35,437 bases of DNA from an uncultured Acetatifactor sp. (GTDB lineage Bacteria; Bacillota; Clostridia; Lachnospirales; Lachnospiraceae). The stretch covers positions 1 to 35,437 of the forward strand of contig CANREV010000032.1 in assembly GCA_947629645.1 (NCBI GenBank), written 5' to 3'. Position 1 is the first letter of the stretch; every line of letters starts with the position of its first letter. A model generated the notes under the pieces. The model saw only the letters and a program-made list of their open reading frames with translations. It was not told the origin of the DNA and made no database searches. The position numbers were made by a program, and so were the translations under genes. Below are positions 1-8,138 of the stretch, one piece after another.

Positions 1-64
1 ATAACATTTTAAACCTATATAGATTTCCGAGTTTGTCGGCCAACTTTTTACGGATAATCCCAAA

Positions 65-991
65 TTATCCTTTATTCACCTCCATCAAATTCCGTGGATG
101 TTTATGAACTAAAATGTCTTTTTGCTTTGCATTTGATACATGAGTATAAATCTCTGTCGTACTGATGGAACTATGGCCGAGCATTCTTTGTATATACCGG
201 ATATCAACATCTTGTTCCAATAAAAGTGTTGCGAAAGAATGTCTAAACATATGAGGTGTAATGTGCTGGGATATGCCGGCGAGTTCAGTATAGTGATTGA
301 TCATAAAGCGTACGGACTGGTCTGACATCTTTTTGTGTAACCTGTTGACGAAAAAATATCCACAAGACGCTATTTCACTTTTATAAGTTTCCTTATATAC
401 ACTCAACGCATTGATTACGTCCTGATTACCTAATTGCAAGATCCTTTCTTTTGCGCCCTTTCCATAGATCAGGATACTGTTATTTTCGAGATCTATATCT
501 GATGGCCTTAATGAACATAATTCAGATATACGCATCCCGGTGGCAAATAATAGTTCTATGACAGCAATATCCCTAATGCAGCAACGGCGCTGATATTCAG
601 ATATGGTCTGTTCTTTATGAGCATACAATGTTGATAATAATGTCTGGATGGAATGAAAAGGAATGGTTTTAGGGAGAAGCTTGGGCTCCCGAAATCGAAT
701 GTCTATTTTCGAAAAAGGGTTTTCACTTAATTGTTCTTTGTATTCCAGAAAGTGAAAAAAGGCTTTTAAACTGGCAATTTTGCGTTTTACAGTTTTAGCT
801 TTATATTTTTTGTGGAGATCCGTAATGAAGTTATCCACTATATCTTTGGATGTATAGTCTGTGATTCCTGAGCAAAAAACCTCATATTGTTTTAAATCAG
901 TGTGGTATGCTTTTAGGGTTTTCCGGTCTAAGCGTTTACGATATTCGCAATGTTCAAGATATTTAGTAATGCAGCTATTTAAGGTATCCAT
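65..991 (-). CDS. Tyrosine recombinase / integrase, XerC/XerD-like
   Basis: A 308-residue site-specific recombinase. Residues 1 to about 90 form the helical SAM-like core-binding domain and residues 110-300 the catalytic domain. The full catalytic set is visible: R154 (GMRISE), K178 (GKGAKER), H247 and R250 (HMFRHSFA), H273 (LGHSS) and the nucleophile Y282 (EIYTHV). The start is set by an AAAGGAG site about 9 bases upstream (complement of 1001-1007). The length matches XerC/XerD and small integrative-element recombinases. It sits alone on the minus strand in AT-rich DNA beside transposase and integrase remnants, so I infer a mobile-element recombinase rather than the housekeeping dif recombinase. 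No excisionase or clear attachment site is seen. It could instead be a phase-variation invertase, but no invertible promoter is apparent. Confidence 0.9.
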   Translation of the reverse strand: MDTLNSCITKYLEHCEYRKRLDRKTLKAYHTDLKQYEVFCSGITDYTSKDIVDNFITDLHKKYKAKTVKRKIASLKAFFHFLEYKEQLSENPFSKIDIRFREPKLLPKTIPFHSIQTLLSTLYAHKEQTISEYQRRCCIRDIAVIELLFATGMRISELCSLRPSDIDLENNSILIYGKGAKERILQLGNQDVINALSVYKETYKSEIASCGYFFVNRLHKKMSDQSVRFMINHYTELAGISQHITPHMFRHSFATLLLEQDVDIRYIQRMLGHSSISTTEIYTHVSNAKQKDILVHKHPRNLMEVNKG

Positions 992-1018
992 AGATCCGTT
1001 CTCCTTTGTTTTCTTTCT

Positions 1019-1047
1019 ATTATGGATTTTTATGCCAATATTGTCTA
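1019..1047 (-). promoter_or_regulatory. Candidate promoter of the recombinase gene
   Basis: On the minus strand TAGACA (complement of 1042-1047), a 17-base spacer and CATAAT (complement of 1019-1024) lie just upstream of the Shine-Dalgarno site. The match to the sigma-A consensus is moderate. Confidence 0.35.
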
Positions 1048-1171
1048 ACCTCTTAAAAGTTTGTGCGGAAACTCAAAAATCAGTTCTGAAAAGTAAAATT
1101 GTTTCGCGCTAAATTCCCTAATCGACTGTGGAAAAAGGTATAGTAAAAATATTTTTTGAAGAGAGGCACAA

Positions 1172-1563
1172 ATGGGAAGAAAACAGGATCGTAAAGCGGC
1201 AGAAAGAGAAACAAACGCTGATGCAGAGCTATGCAAGGTACAAAGAAAATATGTGCCGGAATTGTTCGATCTTTTTAAGGCAACTGCAGATTCACGCATC
1301 CCAGGCTATATTATCTGCACAAATCGGATGATGCCTGGACAAATGTTTTCAAAGGGATTGCAGGAGTTATCAGTATGCAGGGATTTTTATGTATCAACTG
1401 CGCATTCATAATAGAAACAGCCTGAAATGGAAAATCATAAATAAAGAGTTAAAAAAATGCGCTAATATTATCGGCTCTGGTGGAGATTTTCTGCCGGTGC
1501 TGATTGGAGTATGGAAAAACAGAGTTTTTATGTTATACTATGTATGGTGGACTTTATATAGTT
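1172..1563 (+). pseudogene. Probable transposase N-terminal remnant
   Basis: An open frame from 1172 to 1411 (79 residues) has a weak ribosome site and contains KYVPELFDLF, followed by DSRIPGYI and a Met/Gly-rich stretch. From memory this resembles the N-terminus of a DDE transposase common in Lachnospiraceae (YxPELFxLF ... D.R...YI.Y). After the stop, another frame continues to about 1563 with INKELKKC and GGDFLPVL, which could be the next, frameshifted part of the same protein. No DDE catalytic core and no clear terminal repeats are seen. I infer a degraded insertion sequence. The assignment rests on motif memory only, and the fragment could be an unrelated small gene. Confidence 0.4.
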
Positions 1564-1587
1564 AGCGGTATATGTAATACAGTTTGA

Positions 1588-1677
1588 AATGGAATTGGAT
1601 TTCGTAGAAGATCAGCAAAACTTGAAAACGGAAGCAAGTTTGCAATAGCCGGATCAGATGAAGAGGTGAAAGAATAA
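1588..1677 (+). pseudogene. C-terminal scrap of a gene coupled to the Fic gene
   Basis: A frame that ends at TAA 1675-1677 encodes KLENGSKFAIAGSDEEVKE, which has a clearly coding look. Its stop overlaps the ATG of the next gene by one base, the classic arrangement of translational coupling. The frame is interrupted by TGA at 1585 and has no start. A different frame starting at ATG 1589 reads MELDFVEDQQ before stopping at 1648, which suggests a frameshift within the same small gene. By context this may be what is left of a small partner (for example an antitoxin or regulator) of the Fic protein. That role is inference only. Confidence 0.35.
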
Positions 1678-2315
1678 TGCGTGATTCAGCAGTAGAAATG
1701 GCAAAAAGGCTGTTGGTGGACAGTATTTGGAAGAGTGCTAATCTTGAAGGGTTAGGAACAACTTTTCCAAAGACAGAAGCAATATTAGCCAATGCGACAA
1801 CTACAACAAAGACGGAAGAAGTTTTGTTTATTATCAATATGAAAAGGGCGTGGCAATTCTTACTGGATAATCTCGATTATAACAATAACCTTATGCTGCT
1901 CAGGGAATATAACAAGATTGTCGGCGAACTGTTATTCAATTATGCGGGTGAAATCAGAACGATACCGGTGCAGACAGGCGGTACGTCATGGGAACCGGAA
2001 ATGCCGCATACAAGCATCATAATAGATATGCTAGAGAGCATTGACCAGATAGAAGACATTGAGTTAAAGGCTTTGAAATTTTTCTGCTATGTTGCGAGAA
2101 CACAGATGTTTATGGACGGAAACAAGCGTGTGGCGCAGCTTATTGCAAATAAAGTATTGATTCAGAATAATATAGGCATATTTCAGATTCCGATTGATAA
2201 ACTGGAAGAATTTAAAACTTTATTGTTAGCGTTTTATGAAAATGGGAATGACAAAGAGATAATTGATTTTATGCAGTCGTGGTGTATTAAAAGAATCTGC
2301 ATCAGTGAAGACTGA
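1677..2315 (+). CDS. Fic-domain protein with altered catalytic motif
   Basis: A 212-residue Fic/Doc-fold protein. Fic proteins usually transfer AMP or another nucleotide moiety to a target, using HxFx(D/E)GNxxRxxR. Here residues 143-154 read QMFMDGNKRVAQ: the catalytic His is Gln143 and the last Arg is Gln154, while Phe145, Asp147, Gly148, Asn149 and Arg151 are kept. Near the N-terminus, S20-ANL-E24-G25 fits the inhibitory motif (S/T)xxxE(G/N), placed as in N-terminally inhibited Fic proteins. The start at 1677 has a GAGGTGA site and overlaps the stop of an upstream scrap. Surrounded by mobile-element debris, it may be cargo. The reading frame is intact, so it may be a Fic subfamily with changed chemistry rather than a dead gene. 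Confidence 0.8.
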   Translation: MRDSAVEMAKRLLVDSIWKSANLEGLGTTFPKTEAILANATTTTKTEEVLFIINMKRAWQFLLDNLDYNNNLMLLREYNKIVGELLFNYAGEIRTIPVQTGGTSWEPEMPHTSIIIDMLESIDQIEDIELKALKFFCYVARTQMFMDGNKRVAQLIANKVLIQNNIGIFQIPIDKLEEFKTLLLAFYENGNDKEIIDFMQSWCIKRICISED

Positions 2316-2395
2316 TTATGATTACAAGATATGTCTTTCGCCAGGTATCATGAATGGTTTGCTGTTTTGACCTATAAAGAAAAAATAAAAATTGA

Positions 2396-2424
2396 TTGAA
2401 TACAGATATAAATTGTGTTAAAAT
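2396..2424 (+). promoter_or_regulatory. Candidate promoter of the decayed integrase
   Basis: TTGAAT (2396-2401), a 17-base spacer and TAAAAT (2419-2424) lie about 53 bases upstream of the ATG of the integrase pseudogene. The spacing is ideal and the match good, so this may be a surviving promoter with no intact gene behind it. Confidence 0.45.
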
Positions 2425-2476
2425 AAAGAGAATATTTAATAGTTCTTTCCTGATTTTACACAGGAAGAAGGCAGTG

Positions 2477-3075
2477 ATGGGTAAATCGTTGAACGGGAAA
2501 GAATTAGGCAAAAACATATGTCAACGCAAAGACGGTACTTATAGGACAAGATGCAGCAAAACCGATTGCTGCTGATTTATAAGGAAGAGAAAAAGAACGC
2601 AGATTGGTGAGACTCAAAAGTTTCCAAAGTATGCCGAGAGAACTTCTTATTATAATCTCTATGTGTTGGCGCTTGAAACCGGTATGAGAATTTACATTTT
2701 TGAGATGCATGATACCAAAACAAATAATAGTAAGCGTAAAATCCCGTTGGCTGAAAAGGTGATTATTGCTTTAAGAAAGCAGAAAATCCAAAAGCAAGAG
2801 AGAGTTTTCGGAGGGAAAATCGCACCGGAAGGATATGAAATTTAGTATTTGTTACGACAGACAATAAACCCACACAAGATTTTATAATACAAGAGTGTAT
2901 AGGTTCGGCGATCAAGAGAATTCAAAAGGACAATGCGGGGGTTGAAAAGTTTACACCTCACACAATGAGACATACCTTTGCGACAAGAGCGTTAGAAAAG
3001 TACAATACATACCGCCATGTTACAGAAGATACATTGGCAGAGGAAATGAAAACGATGGAGCGAAAATGTGTCTGA
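2477..3075 (+). pseudogene. Decayed Tn916-type integrase
   Basis: The N-terminus (ATG 2477, reading MGKSLNGKELGKN then CQRKDGTY) is typical of Tn916-family integrases from integrative conjugative elements, but it stops at TGA 2573. Later frames carry more of the same protein: LALETGMRI around 2665-2695 (the first catalytic Arg region), TKTNNSKRKIPL around 2716-2751 (the beta-hairpin Lys region), FTPHTMRHTFATRALEK around 2950-3000 (the HxxR box) and VTEDTLAEEMK at the C-terminus. Internal stops, frameshifts and deletions are present. About 25 residues between RALEK and VTEDTL, including the second His, are missing. The short open frame 2663-2845 is part of this relic. No conjugation genes accompany it. 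Confidence 0.8.
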
Positions 3076-3163
3076 GAAGTAAAAGGTGTATCATTGGTGT
3101 AAACGGCATTTTTAAAGGATAGGAAAGCTTGAATATGGCTTATAATAAGGAGAAATTGGTATA

Positions 3164-3838
3164 ATGGAGCAGTATAAACAGGAATTTATCGAGTTCATGG
3201 TGGACAGTCAGGTGTTGAAATTCGGCGAGTTTACCCTGAAAAGCGGTCGGAAGTCCCCTTTTTTCATGAATGCGGGGGCCTATGTCACCGGTGCGCAGCT
3301 TCGCAGGCTTGGCCAGTATTACGCCAAGGCCATCCACGACAATTTCGGCGATGAATTTGACGTGCTGTTCGGGCCTGCTTATAAGGGGATTCCCCTAAGC
3401 GTGGCCACTACTATCGCGTACAGCGAACTGTACGGCAAAGAGATCCGTTACTGTTCTAACCGCAAGGAGATCAAGGATCACGGCGATGTGGGGATTCTTC
3501 TTGGCAGCAGCCTCAAGGACGGTGACAGAGTGGTGATTATTGAGGATGTGACTACCTCCGGCAAATCCATTGAAGAAACGTTCCCCATCATACAGGCGCA
3601 GGGAAATGTGGAAGTCAGGGGATTGATGGTTTCTTTGAACCGCATGGAGAAAGGCCTGGGCGGCAAGATGAGCGCTCTGGCTGAGATCAGGGAGAAATAC
3701 GGATTTGACACTCATGCCATTGTGACGATGAGGGAGGTCATTGAGCACTTGTATAACAGACCTTACAAGGGACAGATTTATATAGATGACACATTAAAGG
3801 CGGCGATAGAGGAATACTATGAGACATATGGTGCATGA
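3164..3838 (+). CDS. pyrE: Orotate phosphoribosyltransferase
   Basis: Converts orotate and PRPP to orotidine monophosphate, step five of de novo UMP synthesis, in the cytoplasm. The 224 residues match the family length. The 13-residue PRPP motif VVIIEDVTTSGKS is at 123-135, and the flexible catalytic loop NRKEIKDHGDVG at 100-111. The start at 3164 follows AAGGAGA at 3147-3153. A TATAAT lies at 3141-3146 but without a convincing -35 box, so the promoter is uncertain. The gene lies only about 90 bases after the end of the integrase relic, making it the first core gene next to the accessory DNA. No PyrR-type attenuator is seen upstream. pyrD, pyrF and pyrB are absent from the window. Confidence 0.96.
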   Translation: MEQYKQEFIEFMVDSQVLKFGEFTLKSGRKSPFFMNAGAYVTGAQLRRLGQYYAKAIHDNFGDEFDVLFGPAYKGIPLSVATTIAYSELYGKEIRYCSNRKEIKDHGDVGILLGSSLKDGDRVVIIEDVTTSGKSIEETFPIIQAQGNVEVRGLMVSLNRMEKGLGGKMSALAEIREKYGFDTHAIVTMREVIEHLYNRPYKGQIYIDDTLKAAIEEYYETYGA

Positions 3839-3887
3839 TGAGAGAGATATCCTGTTGACAGGAGAAAAACATGAAGGGAGCAAGACA

Positions 3888-4040
3888 ATGCAGGAAAAGG
3901 TATACAAAGTAATGAAAGGTGCGGGCGCAACCAATATTGCGCTGGGCGTGATCAGCCTGACGGTGGGGATTGTGTCCGGTATCCTGATGATCGTTACAGG
4001 AGCGAGATTGATTGCCGGCAAATCAAAGATCTTATTTTAA
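3888..4040 (+). CDS. Small single-pass membrane protein
   Basis: A 50-residue protein of unknown function. A short charged N-terminus (MQEKVYKVMK) precedes one hydrophobic segment of about 25 residues (14-38) and a short basic tail. I chose ATG 3888 because AAGGGAG lies just upstream at 3874-3880. A longer in-frame version from 3819 would overlap pyrE and has no good ribosome site. It begins 49 bases after pyrE and precedes another small membrane protein, so the three may be cotranscribed. No homologue is recognised with confidence. Confidence 0.6.
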   Translation: MQEKVYKVMKGAGATNIALGVISLTVGIVSGILMIVTGARLIAGKSKILF

Positions 4041-4110
4041 GATGAGGAGCGGGAGCGGGCATTTCCTGAGGGGTCGAAGGATCTTTTTGGGAAGTGCCTT
4101 TTAGAGTTTT

Positions 4111-4425
4111 ATGAGAAAAAATTATATCTTTACCAACAAAAAGCATTCCAATCGTGCCATCATGGCAACGATACTCGGCGTCATCAGCCTTGCCTCGCTG
4201 GGGATCACGGTATTTATGGCATGTAAAAACGGCGGGGAGGTTCCTGTGGGGTACGGTTTCACGGGACTTCTTGCCACGGTATTTTCTATGGTAGGATTGG
4301 GGCTGGGTATTGTGACTTTTCAGGACAAAAGTTATTATCGTGTGTTTCCCGTTCTGGGAATGGGGTTGAATCTTGCGGCTTTGGGCGGGATCAGCCTGAT
4401 CTTATATGCAGGAGCGAATTTATAA
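4111..4425 (+). CDS. Small four-helix membrane protein, DUF6142-like
   Basis: A 104-residue hydrophobic protein with three or four predicted membrane segments (about 17-35, 46-68, 77-101) after a basic N-terminus (RKNYIFTNKKHS). The layout and the motif ATILGVISLASLG resemble the DUF6142 family of Lachnospiraceae as I remember it; function is unknown. The ribosome site is weak. Its stop TAA shares its last base with the ATG of the following peptidase gene, so the two are translationally coupled and probably functionally linked. Confidence 0.7.
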   Translation: MRKNYIFTNKKHSNRAIMATILGVISLASLGITVFMACKNGGEVPVGYGFTGLLATVFSMVGLGLGIVTFQDKSYYRVFPVLGMGLNLAALGGISLILYAGANL

Positions 4426-6524
4426 TGTGTGAAATATGTGACAGTGCATGGTATCAGGAACGATATGAGCTGGTGTCAGGCAGAATCAGGGAAATTAGGA
4501 GTGAGACCTTCGGCGTACCCGCGCTGGAGGCTTATTTTGCGGTTGTAGCGGAGTTTATCCTGCTGGTGGATGAGAACAAAACTTTTCTGGAACAAGGGGG
4601 AGGCGCCTTTTCCGTTTCTTTAGAAGAGCTTCAGGAAAGAAATCGTTTGCTGTATCGGGATATCCTGCCGGAACATTATGAGAAAAGTTATGCAAATCCC
4701 GCTTTTGCAGTAGAACAATTGGGGGAAGAACTGGGTGCGGAACTTTCTTTTCTGTATACGGAGCTTCGCAGTATGATCGGCTTTTGCTATGAGGGCAGGC
4801 TGGAGGAACTGGTAATCCGCATGGAATTGTTTGCTGAGATTTACGGAGCGGTGGCCGGTGCATGGCAGGAAGAGAAAAAGCTTCCGGACAGGGAAACCAT
4901 TCGTCAGATCCTTTACTGGTTCGTCAGCGATTACGCCCACATGTCTGCTGAGAGGAGGATACGGGATCAGGTATGTCCTGAGGATTGTTTCGCGGTAAAG
5001 AACATCTGCAACAGCGATCTGGAGGATCTGCGTTACCTTTACGCTTACGGGGAGTATGTCAGTGAGAATGAACTGGAGACGGCAAGGTTTTTGAACAGTC
5101 TGCCGCAGGAGACGATCGATACGATGGCGGATACTTACACGGAAGGGTATCGAATCGGCTTTGAGGTGACTGGAAAGGATCTTTCAAAAAAGAAGTCTGT
5201 CGCTCTGTGTTACAGGCTGGGTTTTGAGCGGATGATAAAAAAAGCTGTAGAAAATTTTGCCGGAATGGGCCTTAGGCCCGTGATCTTCCGGGCGGCTTAC
5301 AGTGCGCTGGATCTTCCGTCTCTCACAAAAAACGGCTTTTATGGCGCTGAGCCCAACAGGCAGTATGAATATGACCATAAGGACGATAAGGCGCTGTTTT
5401 TGGATAAATGCTATGTAAACCGCCGGCTGGAGGTGACCCGCGCCGCTTACGAAAAATATAAAGATGATGCGAGGGCTTACGGAGGTCCTGCGGTAGTGGA
5501 GACTTTCGGCGAAAAGTTATTTGAGCCGATTGCCAGAAAAGAGGCTTTCAGGCTGAGCGAAGAGCAGAACAGGTTGTGGGTTGCGTACCGCGCACAGGCA
5601 GGGGAGATCCAGAGGCAGTATATTTTGGAGGAGGAGAGAAGCTTTACTATTATCGCTTTTCCCGTTCCGGAGATCGGACCTGTGTTTCGGGAACTGTTCG
5701 CGGAAACGATCCGGATCAACACGTTGGACTATATGGTTTACAGAAAGGTGCAGCAGATAATCATTGACGTGCTGGATACTGCAGATTACTGCGAAGTCAA
5801 AGGAGCAGGCGATAATCGGACCAATCTTCGCGTCAATCTGTATAAACTGAAGGATCCCGGCAGGGAGACGATTTTTGAGAATTGTGTGGCGGATGTGAAC
5901 ATTCCCGTTGGAGAAGTGTTTACCTCCCCTGTATTAAAGGGGACAAACGGGCTGCTTCATGTCAGCCGGGTCTATTTAAATGGTTTGAAGTACCGCAATC
6001 TGACCATTACTTTTGAAGATGGCATGATCCGTGACTATACCTGTGATAATTTTGCAACGGAGGAGGAAAACCGCGCTTTTATCAGTGAAAATATTTTGTT
6101 CCGCCATCCCACGCTTCCCATGGGAGAATTTGCCATCGGCACCAACACTACCGCTTATGTGGCTGCCAGGCGGCTGGGAGTGGAAGACAAGCTTCCGATT
6201 CTGATCGCAGAGAAAATGGGCCCCCATTTTGCTGTCGGAGATACCTGTTATTCCCATGCCGAAGAGATTGCGGCTTACAATCCGGATGGAAAGGAGATTG
6301 TGGCGAAAGACAACGAAGTATCGTTAAAAAGAGAGAAAAATCCTGCGGAGGCCTATTTCAATTGTCATACGGATATTACCATTCCTTACGATGAACTGGA
6401 GGAAGTGGCGGCGGTGAGAGCGGATGGAATGCGGATTCCCATAATTAGGCAGGGCAGATTTGTACTTGCGGGGTGCGAGGTGTTGAACGAAGCGTTTAAA
6501 GAAACAGTTGCACACCGCGGTTAA
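4425..6524 (+). CDS. M29-type aminopeptidase with long N-terminal extension
   Basis: A 699-residue protein whose C-terminal part resembles the thermophilic aminopeptidase family M29, cytoplasmic two-metal enzymes that remove N-terminal residues. Candidate metal ligands appear in family order and spacing: E497 (VGEVFT), E568 (GEFAIG), H601 (EKMGPHFA), and H648 and D650 (CHTD). Ordinary M29 enzymes are about 400 residues; here some 300 additional residues precede the catalytic part. They are rich in Glu, Tyr and Leu, and I recognise no domain in them. ATG 4425 overlaps the stop of the upstream small membrane protein. purE follows after 42 bases. Peptidase function is likely but substrate is unknown. 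Confidence 0.8.
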   Translation: MCEICDSAWYQERYELVSGRIREIRSETFGVPALEAYFAVVAEFILLVDENKTFLEQGGGAFSVSLEELQERNRLLYRDILPEHYEKSYANPAFAVEQLGEELGAELSFLYTELRSMIGFCYEGRLEELVIRMELFAEIYGAVAGAWQEEKKLPDRETIRQILYWFVSDYAHMSAERRIRDQVCPEDCFAVKNICNSDLEDLRYLYAYGEYVSENELETARFLNSLPQETIDTMADTYTEGYRIGFEVTGKDLSKKKSVALCYRLGFERMIKKAVENFAGMGLRPVIFRAAYSALDLPSLTKNGFYGAEPNRQYEYDHKDDKALFLDKCYVNRRLEVTRAAYEKYKDDARAYGGPAVVETFGEKLFEPIARKEAFRLSEEQNRLWVAYRAQAGEIQRQYILEEERSFTIIAFPVPEIGPVFRELFAETIRINTLDYMVYRKVQQIIIDVLDTADYCEVKGAGDNRTNLRVNLYKLKDPGRETIFENCVADVNIPVGEVFTSPVLKGTNGLLHVSRVYLNGLKYRNLTITFEDGMIRDYTCDNFATEEENRAFISENILFRHPTLPMGEFAIGTNTTAYVAARRLGVEDKLPILIAEKMGPHFAVGDTCYSHAEEIAAYNPDGKEIVAKDNEVSLKREKNPAEAYFNCHTDITIPYDELEEVAAVRADGMRIPIIRQGRFVLAGCEVLNEAFKETVAHRG

Positions 6525-6566
6525 TTATAGTACATTAGAACTAGTGATTTTTATAAGGAGGTCAAT

Positions 6567-7085
6567 ATGGCTAGTGTAGGTATTGTAATGGGCAGTGATT
6601 CCGATATGCCCGTCATGGCAAAAGCGGCGGATATTTTAGAGGAGCTGGGTATTTCTTATGAAATGACCATTATCAGCGCACACAGGGAGCCCGACCTTTT
6701 CTTTGAATACGCCAAAAGCGCGGAAGCGAAGGGTTTTAAGGTCATTATTGCGGGGGCGGGAATGGCGGCTCATCTGCCGGGAATGTGTGCCGCAATTTTT
6801 CCGATGCCGGTGATAGGGATTCCCATGCACACCTCATCCCTGGGCGGGCGTGATTCCCTGTATTCCATTGTGCAGATGCCCTCCGGTATACCGGTGGCAA
6901 CGGTAGCCATCAACGGCGGGGCGAACGCGGGATTACTGGCGGCCAGAATATTGGCTGTTTCCGATGATGCGCTGCTGGAAAGACTGAAAGCATACAGCGC
7001 AAAAATGAAAGATCAGGTAGCAAAAAAGGACGCAAGTCTGAAAGAGCAGGGGTATAAAGCATATCTTGACGGTATGAAAAAATAA
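6567..7085 (+). CDS. purE: 5-(carboxyamino)imidazole ribonucleotide mutase (PurE)
   Basis: Rearranges N5-CAIR to CAIR in purine synthesis (class I PurE). The 172 residues are the usual length. Motifs visible are GSDSDMPVM (9-17), the catalytic SAHREPD (37-43, His39) and the core DSLYSIVQMP. The ribosome site AAGGAGG is ideal. The partner carboxylase purK is not in the window, so it must be elsewhere or CO2 is supplied in another way. This is the first of four purine genes in tandem (purE, M, N, D) and probably shares their transcript. Confidence 0.95.
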   Translation: MASVGIVMGSDSDMPVMAKAADILEELGISYEMTIISAHREPDLFFEYAKSAEAKGFKVIIAGAGMAAHLPGMCAAIFPMPVIGIPMHTSSLGGRDSLYSIVQMPSGIPVATVAINGGANAGLLAARILAVSDDALLERLKAYSAKMKDQVAKKDASLKEQGYKAYLDGMKK

Positions 7086-7112
7086 GGAAAGGTATCTGGG
7101 CGGAGGAGAACA

Positions 7113-8138
7113 ATGGATTACAAAAAAGCTGGAGTGGATATTGAAGCAGGGTACAGGTCGGTCGAATTGATGAAAAAATATGTGAAGGAGACTATGCGCC
7201 CCGAGGTGATCGGCGGCCTGGGAGGATTTTCAGGCGCTTTTTCCATGGAGGCTGTAAAGAACATGGAGAAGCCTGTGCTGCTGTCCGGCACCGATGGCGT
7301 GGGAACCAAGATCAAGCTGGCCTTTTTGCTGGATAAACATGATACTGTGGGAATCGACTGTGTGGCGATGTGTGTCAACGATGTGGCGTGCGCGGGCGGA
7401 GAACCATTGTTTTTCCTGGATTACATAGCCTGCGGTAAAAATTATCCTGAAAAGATCGCTTCCATTGTAAAAGGCGTGGCGGAGGGATGTAAGCAGGCGG
7501 GAGCATCGCTGATCGGCGGTGAGACGGCGGAGCATCCGGGTCTGATGCCGGAGGATGAGTACGATCTGGCAGGTTTTACTGTAGGGATTGTGGACGAAAA
7601 GGACCTGATTACCGGAGAAAATATCAAGGCGGGAGATACGTTGATCGGGCTGGCTTCCTCAGGGGTTCATTCCAATGGATTTTCGCTTGTGCGCAGGGTA
7701 TTTGAGATGACCAGGGCGAGTCTGGATACCTATTATGAGGAATTGGGCGCTACTTTGGGAGAGGTTCTTTTGACGCCTACGAAGATTTATGTGAAAGCGC
7801 TTAAGTCTGTGAAGGAAGCGGGAGTGACGGTCAAGGGATGCAGCCATATCACAGGCGGCGGTTTCTATGAAAACATTCCCAGAATGCTCCCTGAGGGCAT
7901 TGTGGCAAAAGTAGAGAAGAACAGTTATGAAGTGCCTGCTATTTTTAAACTGTTGCAAAAGAAGGGTGATATTGCGGAGGAAATGATGTATAATACCTAT
8001 AACATGGGTCTGGGGATGGTGCTTGCGGTGGGTCCCGCGGATGCTGACAAGACGCTGGAAGCCCTTCGGTCGGCTGGAGAGCAGGCATACATTGTAGGCC
8101 GGTGCGAGGCCGGAGAGAAGGGTGTGGTCTTATGTTGA
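7113..8138 (+). CDS. purM: Phosphoribosylformylglycinamidine cyclo-ligase
   Basis: Makes AIR from FGAM using ATP, step five of purine synthesis. The 341 residues fit the family. The ATP-binding, glycine-rich GTDGVGTK is at 59-66, GGETAEHPG at 135-143 and the [13 protein letters not shown] box near 244-256. GGAGGAG lies just before the ATG. It begins 27 bases after purE, and its stop overlaps the start of purN, so the cluster is one operon. Confidence 0.97.
   Translation: MDYKKAGVDIEAGYRSVELMKKYVKETMRPEVIGGLGGFSGAFSMEAVKNMEKPVLLSGTDGVGTKIKLAFLLDKHDTVGIDCVAMCVNDVACAGGEPLFFLDYIACGKNYPEKIASIVKGVAEGCKQAGASLIGGETAEHPGLMPEDEYDLAGFTVGIVDEKDLITGENIKAGDTLIGLASSGVHSNGFSLVRRVFEMTRASLDTYYEELGATLGEVLLTPTKIYVKALKSVKEAGVTVKGCSHITGGGFYENIPRMLPEGIVAKVEKNSYEVPAIFKLLQKKGDIAEEMMYNTYNMGLGMVLAVGPADADKTLEALRSAGEQAYIVGRCEAGEKGVVLC

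Noticed and set aside
2663..2845. Separate 60-residue gene
   Set aside because: It is an internal fragment of the decayed integrase.
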